From Nostoc sp. WHI (GTDB taxonomy: Bacteria > Cyanobacteriota > Cyanobacteriia > Cyanobacteriales > Nostocaceae): a stretch of DNA of 54,988 nucleotides. Positions 36,076-46,719 of this stretch are shown one piece after another (within the stretch, counting starts at the first letter, position 1; the number at the start of each line of letters is the position of its first letter). Location: the NCBI RefSeq assembly GCF_015714725.1, contig NZ_WBKM01000223.1, positions 1 to 54,988 of the forward strand, read 5' to 3'. The notes under the pieces are model-generated. The model worked only from the letters and a program-made list of their open reading frames with translations. It made no database searches and was not told where the DNA came from. The translations under genes and the position numbers were made by a program.

Positions 36076-39000
36076 TCAGCACTCAGAAGTAGTGGTGTGG
36101 ATAGCGAGACGTCTGGCGATCGCGTGGCAATAATAATCTTCCATATCTTTAATACTAACTTTGATTAAGGCTTGATTATCAGTGGTGAAAACCCCCAAAC
36201 CCGTCTCAAAATTACCGACCATACCCAGTTTTTGCCACTCTTGACCAAGATGTTCCTGTAAGTATGATTCCCAAATTTCCTGTCGTTCCGATGCTACAGA
36301 AACTAAAATCCGCGCACCACCTTCGCCAAACAGCACCTCATCAAGGCGAGGTAGTGCCTGGGTTGGTGCTATTTCCAAATTAATTTCGGCACCAAGCTTG
36401 CCAGCAATACAACATTCTGCTATTGCGATCGCCACTCCCCCCTCAGCACAATCATGGGCTGAACGCACCCAACCGTTACGAATTCCTTCACGACAAACTT
36501 TCTGGACGCGGCGTTCCAAGTCAAAATCTACCCGTGGCGGTTTTCCGGCAACAGTACTGTGGATAGTGGCTAAATACTCAGATGCTCCCAATTCAATTTT
36601 GGATTTTGGATTTTGGATTTTGGATTGTAATTCAATTTTGGATTGTATGGGTAATCCCAATAAGTAAATTACATCGCCAGATGCTTGCCAACCTTGACCA
36701 CAAATTTTGGTTAAATCGGGAATCAAGCCCACCATACCTACTACTGGAGTGGGATAAATTGGTTGTGGGATGCCTTGAGAATCAAGGGTTTCGTTGTATA
36801 AAGAGACATTTCCGCCTGTGACCGGTGTTGCCAATTCCCGACAACCTTCAGCCAAACCGCGACAAGCTTCTGCTAATTGCCAGTAACCAATCGGTTTTTC
36901 TGGAGAGCCAAAATTTAGGTTATCTGTCACCGCCAGAGGTTCTGCACCCACACAGCTAAGATTGCGTGCAGCTTCTGCCACTACTGCCTTAGCTCCCTCG
37001 TAAGGATCAAGATAAACATAACGAGGATTGCAATCTACCGTAGCAGCAACACCGCGTTGGGCATTGAGAATTCTTCTCTGCTCCTCTGCCCCCCCGCTCC
37101 CCTGCCCCCTATTCTCTTCAAGGGGGCGCAAACGGATAACAGCCGCATCTGCACCACCTGGTAATATTACTGTATTATTTTGTACTTGATGATCATACTG
37201 ACGATATACCCAGTTTTTAGAAGCGATCGTGGGTGTATCCAGCAAAGTTAACAGAATATCGCTCCAACTTTGCAGGCGTCCTTGAAGTTCTATTCCAGTA
37301 GTTGTGCAATCAGGCAAGGAATCAGGAGTCCATTCCCAAGCTTGACGCGCATATTCTGGTGGTTCTGTCAACAACTCCCGATGATACAGTGGGGTATTCT
37401 CCGCCAAAGCTTCAGCAGGAATTTCGGCTGCTACTTTACCCTCAAAGAAAATCCGCACGATGGGTTCAGCTATGACTGTTCCAGCAACAACAGCTTGAAG
37501 TCCCCAACGGTGGAAAATGTCGATTAATTCCTGCTCACGCCCCTTGTGGGCAACGAACAGCATTCGTTCTTGAGATTCTGAAAGCAAGTATTCATAAGGA
37601 ACCATCCCCATTTCTCTGACGGGAATCTTATCTAAATCTAGTTCAATTCCCACACCACCTTTTGCCGCCATCTCTGAGGTAGAACAGGTGATCCCAGCAG
37701 CTCCCATATCCTGGGCGGCGACAACTGCACCTGTCTTAAATGCTTCCAGACAAGCTTCAATTAACGACTTTTCCAAAAAGGGGTCGCCCACTTGCACAGC
37801 AGGACGGTTATCCATTGACTGATTACTCAATTCTGCACTGGCAAAACTCGCGCCTCCCATGCCATCGCGCCCGGTGGTGGAACCAACATACAGCACGGGA
37901 TTGCCTAAACCAGATGCTCCAGATTTGACAATTTCTGGTGTTTCCATCAAACCCAGTGCCATCACGTTCACCAGAGGATTACCAGAGTAAGCCGGGTCAA
38001 AGTAAACTTCGCCGCCAACGGTGGGTACTCCCACACAGTTATGTGTAACTATCCCGCTTGAAGTCACGAATAGATGGGTATTATCTACTTCAACATCGTA
38101 CACATCACATTCATCAACGGCTTGGCATTGAATGCTTTTAATTTTGACAACAGCTACATCTTCAGCAGACTGAGTAAAGCGTGGGAATGAATGTTTAGTG
38201 CCATTATAACGATTCAAAGCAATAGCTAATTCCCCATTTCGCTCTTGACTAAAAACATTGGCCAAAGCTTTTAATCCCGCAAAATTATTAACTTCCAATT
38301 GCCATAATGGTTGGCTAATGTGCTTGCGTCCTTCAATTTCTCCCTCACCTGCTGGTTTGCGATAAATATATGGTATTACTCCTTGACTTTGTAGCAGAAG
38401 GACTGTTTGCTCAAACAGCTTGCGGCTCGTTGTCCCAAAGCTAATTTTGGCATTATTCCCATGAGTTTTTGTGGTCATGGAACCATCACCACGCAACAAA
38501 CCTTTTAAGGCTTCACGTTGTAAGTCAGCAGACCATTGAAAAATAAAGCTAGGGAATGCCTTATTACTAGCTTGAGTTCCACACTGCCAGACATTCCTTA
38601 AAAAATGCCCCAATAGCCATGAAGTAGCATAAACAGCAATAGTTGAAACCCGCTTTTCCACACAAGGACGCAATCCGAGGTACTTCAACCCAGCGATCGC
38701 ATCATCAACATACTCTGTTTCATGATGAGCAAAGGTGAAAATAATTTTATAGGTATTCCCATTTTGGGAAACACAACCTTCTGCGAGGAAATAGCCAATT
38801 AAGCGGGCAAATAATTCATCAGGTTGAATGACAGCACTCATGTAATTAGCTTTACCCCGACGGAACAAGCGGATATCGCTATGTGAAACCTTGAGTAGCA
38901 GTTCTAAAGCGAAAAAGTGTGAGAGGGGAAATCTACCAGTACTCAGATATTGATGACGGTTGCTAGCTAAAGGTTCAAGTAACCTTAAAGCAGTACGAAC

Positions 39001-39957
39001 AACTTCTGTTACCTGCCAATTCTCTGGTAGTTGAACGTATACATTTTTACCACTGCTATCTTCTGGATTTAAAGCAGCAAGTAAGTCTAGTGGTTCGTTT
39101 GTTTCTTCTCTAGCTAATTTTGGTAATGCAGTTAGTATGGGGATTTCATTGCCTACTTGTAAAGATTGTGCTACGGCAATATCCCATTCACCTTTTGAGC
39201 AAATTAGCATGGGGTGGTCTGGCGTTACTATTAAGGTACGTCCAAGGGCTGTGCGGATAGTAATCAGATTTTGGGTGTGGCGCTTGAAAATACGGCGTAC
39301 ACGCTGCCAACAAACATTGTGGCTGTTTGGGTCTAAAGAAAGTGTTTGAACTGCATCTGCATCTTCTAGTTCTAAAGTAGTGACATTGGCTCTTAAGCGT
39401 GATTCGACAAAGTTGCCAATAGTGTCAAAATGTACACCCTTTTTATCTTTCCAGATAAATGCTTCATTACCGACTAAACAATTACCATAATGGGCAATTC
39501 CTGCCACTACACCAGTAAATAACCTTTGGGTTTTGGCATCTTCTAGGGAACCAAAGCGCAGCGAGTTTAATATGGCAATGGGACGCGCACCCATTGTAAA
39601 GATATCTCTGAGAATGCCTCCTACTCCCGTTGCAGCTCCTTGAAAGGGTTCGACTGCTGAGGGGTGGTTGTGAGATTCAATTTTGAAGGCTAGTTGGAAT
39701 CCGTCACCTAAGTCTACAACACCAGCATTTTCACCAGGACCCACGAGGATGCGCGTTCCTTCGGTGGGAAATTGTTTGAGTAGAGGTCGAGAATTTTTGT
39801 AACAGCAATGCTCTGACCACATTACCCCAAACATTCCCAGTTCGGCTTTGTTGGGATGACGCCCTAACCGACGGACAATTTCTGTATATTCTTCTGGCTT
39901 AAGACCTTCAGCAGCGATTTCTTGGGGAGAAAAGAAAGCAGGAGATGTGGCGGTCAT
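36076..39957 (-). CDS. purL: Phosphoribosylformylglycinamidine synthase II (PurL) with intein
   Basis: PurL converts FGAR to FGAM with ATP and ammonia from PurQ. The 1293-residue frame is the normal enzyme interrupted by an intein of 481 residues (residues 160-640). After splicing about 812 residues remain. The enzyme has [17 protein letters not shown] and [19 protein letters not shown] in the N-terminal part. [17 protein letters not shown] and [12 protein letters not shown] follow in the later parts. Two in-frame insertions of low-complexity DNA lie in the C-terminal part (36590-36650 and 37066-37128). It is adjacent to purF in the same direction. Confidence 0.95.
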   Translation of the reverse strand: MTATSPAFFSPQEIAAEGLKPEEYTEIVRRLGRHPNKAELGMFGVMWSEHCCYKNSRPLLKQFPTEGTRILVGPGENAGVVDLGDGFQLAFKIESHNHPSAVEPFQGAATGVGGILRDIFTMGARPIAILNSLRFGSLEDAKTQRLFTGVVAGIAHYGNCLVGNEAFIWKDKKGVHFDTIGNFVESRLRANVTTLELEDADAVQTLSLDPNSHNVCWQRVRRIFKRHTQNLITIRTALGRTLIVTPDHPMLICSKGEWDIAVAQSLQVGNEIPILTALPKLAREETNEPLDLLAALNPEDSSGKNVYVQLPENWQVTEVVRTALRLLEPLASNRHQYLSTGRFPLSHFFALELLLKVSHSDIRLFRRGKANYMSAVIQPDELFARLIGYFLAEGCVSQNGNTYKIIFTFAHHETEYVDDAIAGLKYLGLRPCVEKRVSTIAVYATSWLLGHFLRNVWQCGTQASNKAFPSFIFQWSADLQREALKGLLRGDGSMTTKTHGNNAKISFGTTSRKLFEQTVLLLQSQGVIPYIYRKPAGEGEIEGRKHISQPLWQLEVNNFAGLKALANVFSQERNGELAIALNRYNGTKHSFPRFTQSAEDVAVVKIKSIQCQAVDECDVYDVEVDNTHLFVTSSGIVTHNCVGVPTVGGEVYFDPAYSGNPLVNVMALGLMETPEIVKSGASGLGNPVLYVGSTTGRDGMGGASFASAELSNQSMDNRPAVQVGDPFLEKSLIEACLEAFKTGAVVAAQDMGAAGITCSTSEMAAKGGVGIELDLDKIPVREMGMVPYEYLLSESQERMLFVAHKGREQELIDIFHRWGLQAVVAGTVIAEPIVRIFFEGKVAAEIPAEALAENTPLYHRELLTEPPEYARQAWEWTPDSLPDCTTTGIELQGRLQSWSDILLTLLDTPTIASKNWVYRQYDHQVQNNTVILPGGADAAVIRLRPLEENRGQGSGGAEEQRRILNAQRGVAATVDCNPRYVYLDPYEGAKAVVAEAARNLSCVGAEPLAVTDNLNFGSPEKPIGYWQLAEACRGLAEGCRELATPVTGGNVSLYNETLDSQGIPQPIYPTPVVGMVGLIPDLTKICGQGWQASGDVIYLLGLPIQSKIELQSKIQNPKSKIELGASEYLATIHSTVAGKPPRVDFDLERRVQKVCREGIRNGWVRSAHDCAEGGVAIAIAECCIAGKLGAEINLEIAPTQALPRLDEVLFGEGGARILVSVASERQEIWESYLQEHLGQEWQKLGMVGNFETGLGVFTTDNQALIKVSIKDMEDYYCHAIARRLAIHTTTSEC
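36590..36650. repeat. Heptamer repeat inserted in frame in purL
   Basis: Tandem GGATTTT units run for about 60 bases inside the purL frame. On the coding strand they read as the peptide [20 protein letters not shown]. The same heptamer is found in spacers at 28675-28820 and 50885-50920, so this is spacer repeat DNA that has entered a gene without breaking it. Confidence 0.8.
38038..39480 (-). other. PurL intein with LAGLIDADG homing endonuclease
   Basis: A class-1 intein of 481 residues. The first residue is Cys160 ([11 protein letters not shown]). Block B has [17 protein letters not shown] with the T-x-x-H. The LAGLIDADG motifs are [13 protein letters not shown] (about residues 382-394) and [12 protein letters not shown] (483-494). 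Block F reads [18 protein letters not shown], and block G ends GIVTHN with the His-Asn pair, followed by Cys641 as the first downstream extein residue. The flanking exteins (AHYGN and [13 protein letters not shown]) join to the normal PurL sequence. All splicing residues are present, so it should be active. Confidence 0.93.
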
Positions 39958-40448
39958 GGAAATAATGCACCAATTGTACAGAGCATTATTCTATCGATTT
40001 ACTGTACCTATAGGTGCAGTTCTAGGATGGTTCATGGGTGATAGTACAGTTGAGCTAAACAAATCTACTTAAAATAAATATCGTAATACGTCTAAAGATA
40101 GATTGTAGTGAATCTTGATATATTGGTAATTGTACTGTTATTAACCAAGTAATAAAATTTTCTTTTCTTGAACGTGCATAGATGATTTGCAGATTATGAA
40201 AATGGCTATCAGCCTGTGAGATAACCCACTAGTTGAACGCAGAATAAATTCATAGGACGCGATCGCAAACAAGTTTTAATCCCGTAAATTCTGATTATTT
40301 GGAACTTCATTGCCGGAAGTGATTCCTACAACAGCGGACTCAATCACTGAATCGCTCTTGGATAAAGGATTCCGGGAATTTTTTTGAGAAACGGCTCATC
40401 CAAATGAGCAAACCGACCATACTAAACCCAATTAAGAGGATTTTGATC
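39958..40448. other. Intergenic region before the giant repeat gene
   Basis: About 490 AT-rich bases hold the divergent promoters of purL and the giant gene. One HIP1 octamer lies near 40260. The predicted start of the giant gene has AAGAGG 10 bases upstream. No other gene or hairpin is supported. Confidence 0.4.
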
Positions 40449-43400
40449 ATGCCTAGACTTACCGTTCCACCCAATTTCATCGGCACCTCCGGAAACGACA
40501 CTTTACTTGGGGAAGAATTAAATGCCTCTGTAGCAATTGGTATTGATATTTTAACTGGAGGTTTCATTTGTACGCGCTCAGGGGAAGATGCGATCGCTGG
40601 CATCGGTACTGGCGGCATCGGCATTGACGGCGATGACAATATCGACGGCATTGTCGGCGACGGCGGCGACGGCGGTACTGGGACAGGCATCGCTAACAGT
40701 GGCAAATTGAATACAGGGGACGGAAAAGACACTATCTCTGGCACTGGTACTGGTGGCAACGGTGGCATCGGCGGCGACGACATCATCGGCGGCGGCGACG
40801 GCATTGGCGGCGACGGCGGCGACGGCGGTACTGGGACAGGCATCGCTAACAGTGGCAAATTGAATACAGGGGACGGAAACGACGCGATCGCTGGCACTGG
40901 TAATGGCGGCAACGGTGGCAACGGCGGCGACGCCTTCGGCACCGGCGGCAACGGCGGTACTAGCACAGGCATTGTCAACAGTGGCAAATTGAATACAGGG
41001 GACGGAAACGACGCGATCGCCGGCACTGGGAAGGGCGGCGACGGCGGCGACGGCGGCGACGGCATTAGGGATGGCGGCGACGGCGGCGACGGCGGTACTG
41101 GGATAGGCATTTTCAACAGTGACAGTCTGAATACAGGGGACGGAAACGACACGATCATCGGCATTGGTACTGGCGGCGACGGCGGCACCGGCGGCGGTAC
41201 TGGCACAGGCATTGTCAATAGTGGCAGTCTGAATACAGGCGACGGAAAAGACACGATCACTGGCACCGCCACTGGCGGCATCGGCGGCAACGGTGGTACT
41301 AGCACAGGCATTGTCAACAGTGGCAGCCTGAATACAGGAGACGGAAAAGACACGATCACTGGCACAGGGAAGGGCGGCAACAGCTTCTCCGGCAACAACG
41401 GCAGTACTGGCACAGGCATTGTCAACAGTGGCAGTCTGAATACAGGGGATGGAGAAGACACGATTACTGGCACTGGCACTGGCACTGGCGGCACCGGCAC
41501 TGACCGCTTCGGCGGCAACGGCGGCAACGGTGGTACTGGCACGGGCATTGTCAACAGTGGCAGTCTCAATACAGGGGACGGAGAAGACATTATCATCGGC
41601 ATGGGTACTGGCGGCATCGGTGGCGTTGATTTCGACGGCGGTGACGGCGGTACTGGCACAGGCATTGTCAACAGTGGCAGTCTCAATACAGGGGACGGAG
41701 AAGACGCGATCGCTGGCACTGGTAATGGCGGCATCGGCGGCAGTGCTGCTTTCGAGGGCGGCGACGGCGGTGTTGGCACTGGCATCGATAATAGTGGCAG
41801 TCTGAATGCCGGGGACGGAAACGACACTATCAACGGCACCGGTATTGGCGGCATCGGCGGCGACGCCTTAGGTACTGGCGACGGGGGTGTTGGCACTGGC
41901 ATCGCTAACAGTGGCAGTCTGAATGCTGAGGACGGAAAAGACACGATCACTGGCACAGGGAAGGGCGGCAACGGCGGCAACGGCGGCGTCTTCGGCTTTT
42001 TCAGCGGCAGCGACGACGGCGGTACTGGGACAGGCATTGTCAACAGTGGCAGTCTGAATACAGGCGACGGAAACGACACGATCGCTGGCACAGGGAAGGG
42101 CGGCGACGGCGGCAACGGCGGCATCGGCGACGGCTTTAACGGCGGCGAAGGCGGCGACGGCGGTACTGGCACTGGAATCGCTAATAGTGACAGTCTGAAT
42201 ACCGGGGACGGAAACGACGCGATCGCTGGCACAGGGAAGGGCGGCAACGGCGGCAACGGCGGAAACGGCTTTGACGGTAGCGAAGGTGGCGGTGGCAATG
42301 GTAGCGACGGTGGCGACGGCAGTACCGGCACTGGAATCGCTAACAGTGACAGTCTGAATACAGGCGACGGAAACGACGCGATCACCGGCACAGGGAAGGG
42401 CGGCAACGGCGGCATCGGTGGCGATGGCATTGACTATGGCGACGGTAGCAGTGCCGACGGTGGCGACGGTGGCGACGGCGGTACTGGGACAGGTATCAAT
42501 AACAGTGGCAGTCTGAATACCGGGGACGGAAACGACGCGATCACCGGCACAGGGAAGGGCGGCAACGGCGGCATCGGTGGCAACGGCTTTGACGGTGGCA
42601 ACGGTGGCAACGGTGGCAACGGCAGTATTGGCACTGGAATCACCAATAGTAACAGTCTGAATGCAGGGGACGGAAATGACGCGATCGCTGGCACAGGTAC
42701 TGGCGGTAACGGTGGCGGCGGCGCCAACACCTTCGGCTCCGGCGGCGACGGCGGTACTGGCACAGGCATCAATAACAGTGGCAAACTCAATACTGGAGAC
42801 GGAAATGACGCGATCGCCGGCACAGGTATCGGCGGCAACGGCGGCAACGGCGACGACATCTTCGGCTCCGGCGGCGACGGCGGAACTGGGACAGGCATCA
42901 ATAACAATGGCAAACTCAATACAGGGGACGGAAATGACGCGATCGCTGGCACAGGTATCGGCGGCAACGGCGGCATCGGCGGCTTCGGCTTCGGCAACGG
43001 CGGCATCGGCGGAACTGGGACAGGCATCAATAACAGTGACAAACTCAATACAGGGGACGGAGAAGACACGATCACTGGCACAGGTATCGGCGGCAACGGC
43101 GGCCCTGGCGGCCGCTTCGGCGAATCCGGCAATGCTGGGGATGGGATCGGCATTTTCAACAGTAGCAGTCTGAATGCAGGGGACGGAAACGACACGATCG
43201 CCGGCACAGGGAAGGGCGGCAACGGCGGCAGCGGTCGCATCAGCGGCAACAGCACAGCTGGAACTGGCATCGCTAACAGGGGCGAACTGCACACGGGGGA
43301 GGGAGGAGACAGGATCATCGGCATCGGTACTGGCGGCATCGGCGGCTCTAGTATTACCGGCAACAACGGTGGTACTGGAACTGGCATTGATAACGGTAGT

Positions 43401-46400
43401 AGTCTAAATGCAGGGGATGGAAACGACACGATTACTGGCACAGGTACTGGCGGCAAGGGCGGCGACGGCGGTGCGTCCACTGGCAACGGCGGTACTGGGA
43501 TCGGCATTGCTAACAGTGGCAGTCTGAATGTAGGGGATGGAAACGACGCGATCGCTGGTATAGGTACTGGTGGTATCGGCGGCGACGATGGCAGCACTGC
43601 CGGCGACGGCGGTACTGGAACAGGCATCATTAACAGTGGCAGTCTGAATACTGGGGACGGAAACGACGCGATCGCTGGCAATGGCACTGGTGGCATCGGC
43701 GGCAACCCCGGTGGCAGTCCCGGCGACGGCGGTACTGGAACAGGCATCGTTAACAGTGGCAGTCTGAATACTGGGGACGGAAACGACGCGATCGCTGGCA
43801 TTGGCACTGGCGGCAACTTTAACGGCATTGACGGTAGCGACGGCGGTACCGGGATCGGCATCGATAACAGTGGCAGTCTGAATACTGGGGACGGAGAAGA
43901 CGCGATCACTGGCACCGGCAACGGCGGCATCGGTGGTAACGGCATTGACGGCGGCAACGGTGGCAACGGTGGTAACGGCACTGGAATAACTAATAGTAAC
44001 AGTCTGAATACTGGGGACGAAAACGATGCGATCGCTGGCATCGGTACTGGTGGCAACGGCGGAGATTCCTTGTACAGCAACGGCGGCGACGGCGGTACTG
44101 GCACAGGTATTGCTAACAGTGGCAGTCTAAATACAGACGACGGAAACGACGCGATCGCTGGCACAGGGAAGGGCGGCAACGGCGGCATCGGTGGCGACGG
44201 CTTTGACTATGGCGACGGTAGCAGTGCCGACGGTGGCGACGGTGGCGACGGTGGCGACGGCGGTAGTGGGACAGGCATCGCTAACAGTGACAGTCTGAAT
44301 ACCGGGGACGGAAACGACGCGATCACTGGCACAGGCAAGGGCGGCAACGGCGGCATCGGCGACGGCGACGGTAGGGACATCGGCGACGGTAGCGGCATCG
44401 GCATCGACGGCAACGGTGGCAACGGTGGTACTGGCACAGGTATTGCTAACAGTGACAGTCTGAATACAGGCGACGGAAACGACGCGATCGCTGGCACAGG
44501 GAAGGGCGGTAACGGTGGCGTCGGCGGCAACACCTTCGGCTCCGGCGGCGACGGCGGTACTGGCACAGGCATCAATAACAGTGGCAAACTCAATACTGGA
44601 GACGGAAATGACGCGATCGCCGGCACAGGGAAGGGCGGCATCGGTGGCGATGCCGATGGCAGTGGTGGCAACGGCAGTACTGGGATCGGCATCGTTAACG
44701 ATAGCGAACTGAATACAGGGGACGGAAATGACGCGATTACCGCTACTGGTACTGGCGGCAACGGCGGCAACGTCATCAACGGCTTCGACAATGGCGGCGA
44801 CGGCGGTAGTGGGACAGGCATCGCTAACAGTGGCAGTATTAATGCAGGGGACAAAGAAGACACAATCACTGGCATCGGTACTGGCGGGAATGGCGGCAAC
44901 GGCGGCTTCCAGGGTGGCGACGGTGGTACTGGGACAGGCATCGCTAACAGTGGCAGTCTGAATGCAGGTGACGGAAACGACACAATCATCGGCAACGGTA
45001 CTGGCGGCAACGGCGGTAACCGCGGCATTGGCCGCACTCCTGGCGCCAATGGTGGTAGTGGGACAGGCATCGCTAACAGTAGCAGTATTAATACAGGAAA
45101 TGGACAAGACACGATCATCGGCACTGGCACTGGCGGCACACCTACTGGCGGTCGCGACGGCGGCAGTGGTGGTAGTGGGACAGGTATCAGCAATAGTGGC
45201 GAACTGGATACCGGAGTCGGAGAAGACACGATCACTGGCAACGGTATCGGTAGCATCGGCGGTGGCGGGACTTTCAGCGGCAATGGCGGCACTGGAATCG
45301 GCATCGCTAACAGTGGCAGTATTAATACAGGGGATGGAAAAGACACGATCATTGGCACAGGTACTGGCGGCGACAATGGCGGCGGCGCCTTTAGCGGCGA
45401 CGGCAGTATTGGAACTGGCATTGCTAACAGTGGCAGTCTGAATGCAGGAGATGGACAAGACACGATCGCAGGTACAGGTACTGGCGGCAACGGTGGCGTG
45501 GGCTTTCCCCAGGCTGGCGACGGCAGTATTGGAACTGGCATTGCTAACAGTGGCAATCTGAATGCAGGAGATGGACAAGACACGATCGCGGGTACAGGTA
45601 CTGGCGGCAACGGCGGTAACGGCGTCACTGAAAGGGGTCTCGGCGGTGCTGGAATCGGCATTGCTAACAGTGGCAGTCTGAATGCAGGGAATGGACAAGA
45701 CACGATCGCGGGTACAGGTACTGGCGGCAACGGCGGCAACGGCATCGAAGTCCCCTCTGATGGCGACGTTGGCGGTACTGGGACAGGCATCGCTAACAAC
45801 AGTGACAGTTTTAATACAGAGGACGGAAACGACACGATCATCGGCACTGGGAAGGGCGGCAACGGCGGCAACGGCGGCGACGGTGGTACAGATACTGGCG
45901 GCAACGGCGGCAACGGCGGCAACGGTGGTACTGGGGCAGGCATCGCTAACAGTGGCGGTATTAATACAGGGGATGGAAACGACACGATCACTGGCACCGG
46001 TGCTGGCGGCAACGGCGGCATCGGCGGCAACGGCAGCATCAGTTCTGGCGGCATCGGCGACGGTGGTGCTGGGATCGGCATCCAGAATATTAAAGACGCC
46101 ACCATCACTACAGGGACAGGCAAGGACACGATTACGGGTAATGGGAACAGTTCAGGAACAAACTCCACCGCCTATGGCATCGTCAATGATGGAATCATTG
46201 ATACCGGCAAGGATTCTGACATTCTTACCGGACAGGCTACAACAACAATTGGTGGTACTGCCTATGGTATTTATGGAGAAGGAATCATCAAGACTGGCGA
46301 TGGTAATGACAAAATTATTGCCACCAGTATCCTAGATGGAGTTCAACAGAAAGTCTCTATCGGTGGCGGGTTAAGTATTAATCTGGGCACTGGAGATGAC

Positions 46401-46643
46401 TACTTGAAAGGGTTCGGTGCTGCGACTGTTGATGGCGGGGACGGTTTTGATACCTTCGATCTTAGAGCTTTTAATCGTTCTGAACTCATCGTATCTGGTG
46501 TTATTTCTGGCAATATCCTTAAAAGTGCTAACATCAGTTTCAACAACAATGGAAACTCCATTAGCTTGTCCACCACTGGCTTTGATAATTTTGTCTTTGC
46601 AGATAGCTCTTTCTCTTACAGCACTCTGACAAACGGGGCATGA
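40449..46643 (+). CDS. Giant Gly/Asp-rich repeat protein (RTX-like, secreted?)
   Basis: A 2064-aa protein made almost wholly of one repeat, counted from ATG 40449 (AAGAGG upstream; the frame is open to 40404). Each unit of roughly 40-50 residues has a strand-forming core, GTGIxNSGSLNTGDGNDAIA, followed by a Gly-rich spacer of variable length (GTGKGGNGGxGGxGGDGG). I count about 45 units. The core resembles RTX-type calcium-binding turns (G-D-G-N-D). The N-terminus (NFIGTSGNDTLLGEE) is another RTX-like unit, and the last ~200 residues become non-repetitive (FDTFDLRAFNRSEL, FDNFVFADSSFSY). No signal peptide is seen, which fits type I secretion. Base composition is much richer in G and C than the flanks. 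A surface or extracellular role is inference. Confidence 0.85.
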   Translation: MPRLTVPPNFIGTSGNDTLLGEELNASVAIGIDILTGGFICTRSGEDAIAGIGTGGIGIDGDDNIDGIVGDGGDGGTGTGIANSGKLNTGDGKDTISGTGTGGNGGIGGDDIIGGGDGIGGDGGDGGTGTGIANSGKLNTGDGNDAIAGTGNGGNGGNGGDAFGTGGNGGTSTGIVNSGKLNTGDGNDAIAGTGKGGDGGDGGDGIRDGGDGGDGGTGIGIFNSDSLNTGDGNDTIIGIGTGGDGGTGGGTGTGIVNSGSLNTGDGKDTITGTATGGIGGNGGTSTGIVNSGSLNTGDGKDTITGTGKGGNSFSGNNGSTGTGIVNSGSLNTGDGEDTITGTGTGTGGTGTDRFGGNGGNGGTGTGIVNSGSLNTGDGEDIIIGMGTGGIGGVDFDGGDGGTGTGIVNSGSLNTGDGEDAIAGTGNGGIGGSAAFEGGDGGVGTGIDNSGSLNAGDGNDTINGTGIGGIGGDALGTGDGGVGTGIANSGSLNAEDGKDTITGTGKGGNGGNGGVFGFFSGSDDGGTGTGIVNSGSLNTGDGNDTIAGTGKGGDGGNGGIGDGFNGGEGGDGGTGTGIANSDSLNTGDGNDAIAGTGKGGNGGNGGNGFDGSEGGGGNGSDGGDGSTGTGIANSDSLNTGDGNDAITGTGKGGNGGIGGDGIDYGDGSSADGGDGGDGGTGTGINNSGSLNTGDGNDAITGTGKGGNGGIGGNGFDGGNGGNGGNGSIGTGITNSNSLNAGDGNDAIAGTGTGGNGGGGANTFGSGGDGGTGTGINNSGKLNTGDGNDAIAGTGIGGNGGNGDDIFGSGGDGGTGTGINNNGKLNTGDGNDAIAGTGIGGNGGIGGFGFGNGGIGGTGTGINNSDKLNTGDGEDTITGTGIGGNGGPGGRFGESGNAGDGIGIFNSSSLNAGDGNDTIAGTGKGGNGGSGRISGNSTAGTGIANRGELHTGEGGDRIIGIGTGGIGGSSITGNNGGTGTGIDNGSSLNAGDGNDTITGTGTGGKGGDGGASTGNGGTGIGIANSGSLNVGDGNDAIAGIGTGGIGGDDGSTAGDGGTGTGIINSGSLNTGDGNDAIAGNGTGGIGGNPGGSPGDGGTGTGIVNSGSLNTGDGNDAIAGIGTGGNFNGIDGSDGGTGIGIDNSGSLNTGDGEDAITGTGNGGIGGNGIDGGNGGNGGNGTGITNSNSLNTGDENDAIAGIGTGGNGGDSLYSNGGDGGTGTGIANSGSLNTDDGNDAIAGTGKGGNGGIGGDGFDYGDGSSADGGDGGDGGDGGSGTGIANSDSLNTGDGNDAITGTGKGGNGGIGDGDGRDIGDGSGIGIDGNGGNGGTGTGIANSDSLNTGDGNDAIAGTGKGGNGGVGGNTFGSGGDGGTGTGINNSGKLNTGDGNDAIAGTGKGGIGGDADGSGGNGSTGIGIVNDSELNTGDGNDAITATGTGGNGGNVINGFDNGGDGGSGTGIANSGSINAGDKEDTITGIGTGGNGGNGGFQGGDGGTGTGIANSGSLNAGDGNDTIIGNGTGGNGGNRGIGRTPGANGGSGTGIANSSSINTGNGQDTIIGTGTGGTPTGGRDGGSGGSGTGISNSGELDTGVGEDTITGNGIGSIGGGGTFSGNGGTGIGIANSGSINTGDGKDTIIGTGTGGDNGGGAFSGDGSIGTGIANSGSLNAGDGQDTIAGTGTGGNGGVGFPQAGDGSIGTGIANSGNLNAGDGQDTIAGTGTGGNGGNGVTERGLGGAGIGIANSGSLNAGNGQDTIAGTGTGGNGGNGIEVPSDGDVGGTGTGIANNSDSFNTEDGNDTIIGTGKGGNGGNGGDGGTDTGGNGGNGGNGGTGAGIANSGGINTGDGNDTITGTGAGGNGGIGGNGSISSGGIGDGGAGIGIQNIKDATITTGTGKDTITGNGNSSGTNSTAYGIVNDGIIDTGKDSDILTGQATTTIGGTAYGIYGEGIIKTGDGNDKIIATSILDGVQQKVSIGGGLSINLGTGDDYLKGFGAATVDGGDGFDTFDLRAFNRSELIVSGVISGNILKSANISFNNNGNSISLSTTGFDNFVFADSSFSYSTLTNGA
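40590..46080. repeat. About 45 imperfect tandem repeats of ~100-150 bp
   Basis: The repeat unit is built around AACAGTGGCAGTCTGAATAC followed by AGGGGACGGAAACGAC and then a GGCGGCAACGGC-type spacer of variable length. Units differ by substitutions and by loss or gain of GGN triplets, so the frame is always kept. Many units contain GCGATCGC at the DAIAG codons. The long open frames on the minus strand are a by-product. Confidence 0.9.
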
Positions 46644-46689
46644 GTTTCTTAATTCGTCTATCTCGTTTTTAACCACTGAGTGTCTAATT

Positions 46690-46719
46690 TGCGTTGTCAG
46701 CTTAAGAGCAGACAACGCA
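46690..46719 (+). terminator. Hairpin after the giant repeat gene
   Basis: TGCGTTGTC and GACAACGCA form a perfect 9-bp stem about 50 bases after the stop. No T run follows, so termination is possible but not sure. Confidence 0.5.

Noticed and set aside
40340..46168. Very long minus-strand frames (500-700 codons, Pro/Val/Ser- or Ala/Val-rich) opposite the giant repeat gene
   Set aside because: They mirror the plus-strand repeat: the GGC/AAC-rich units give no stop codons in several frames. The products have no start-site context and no domain, and all follow the repeat period.
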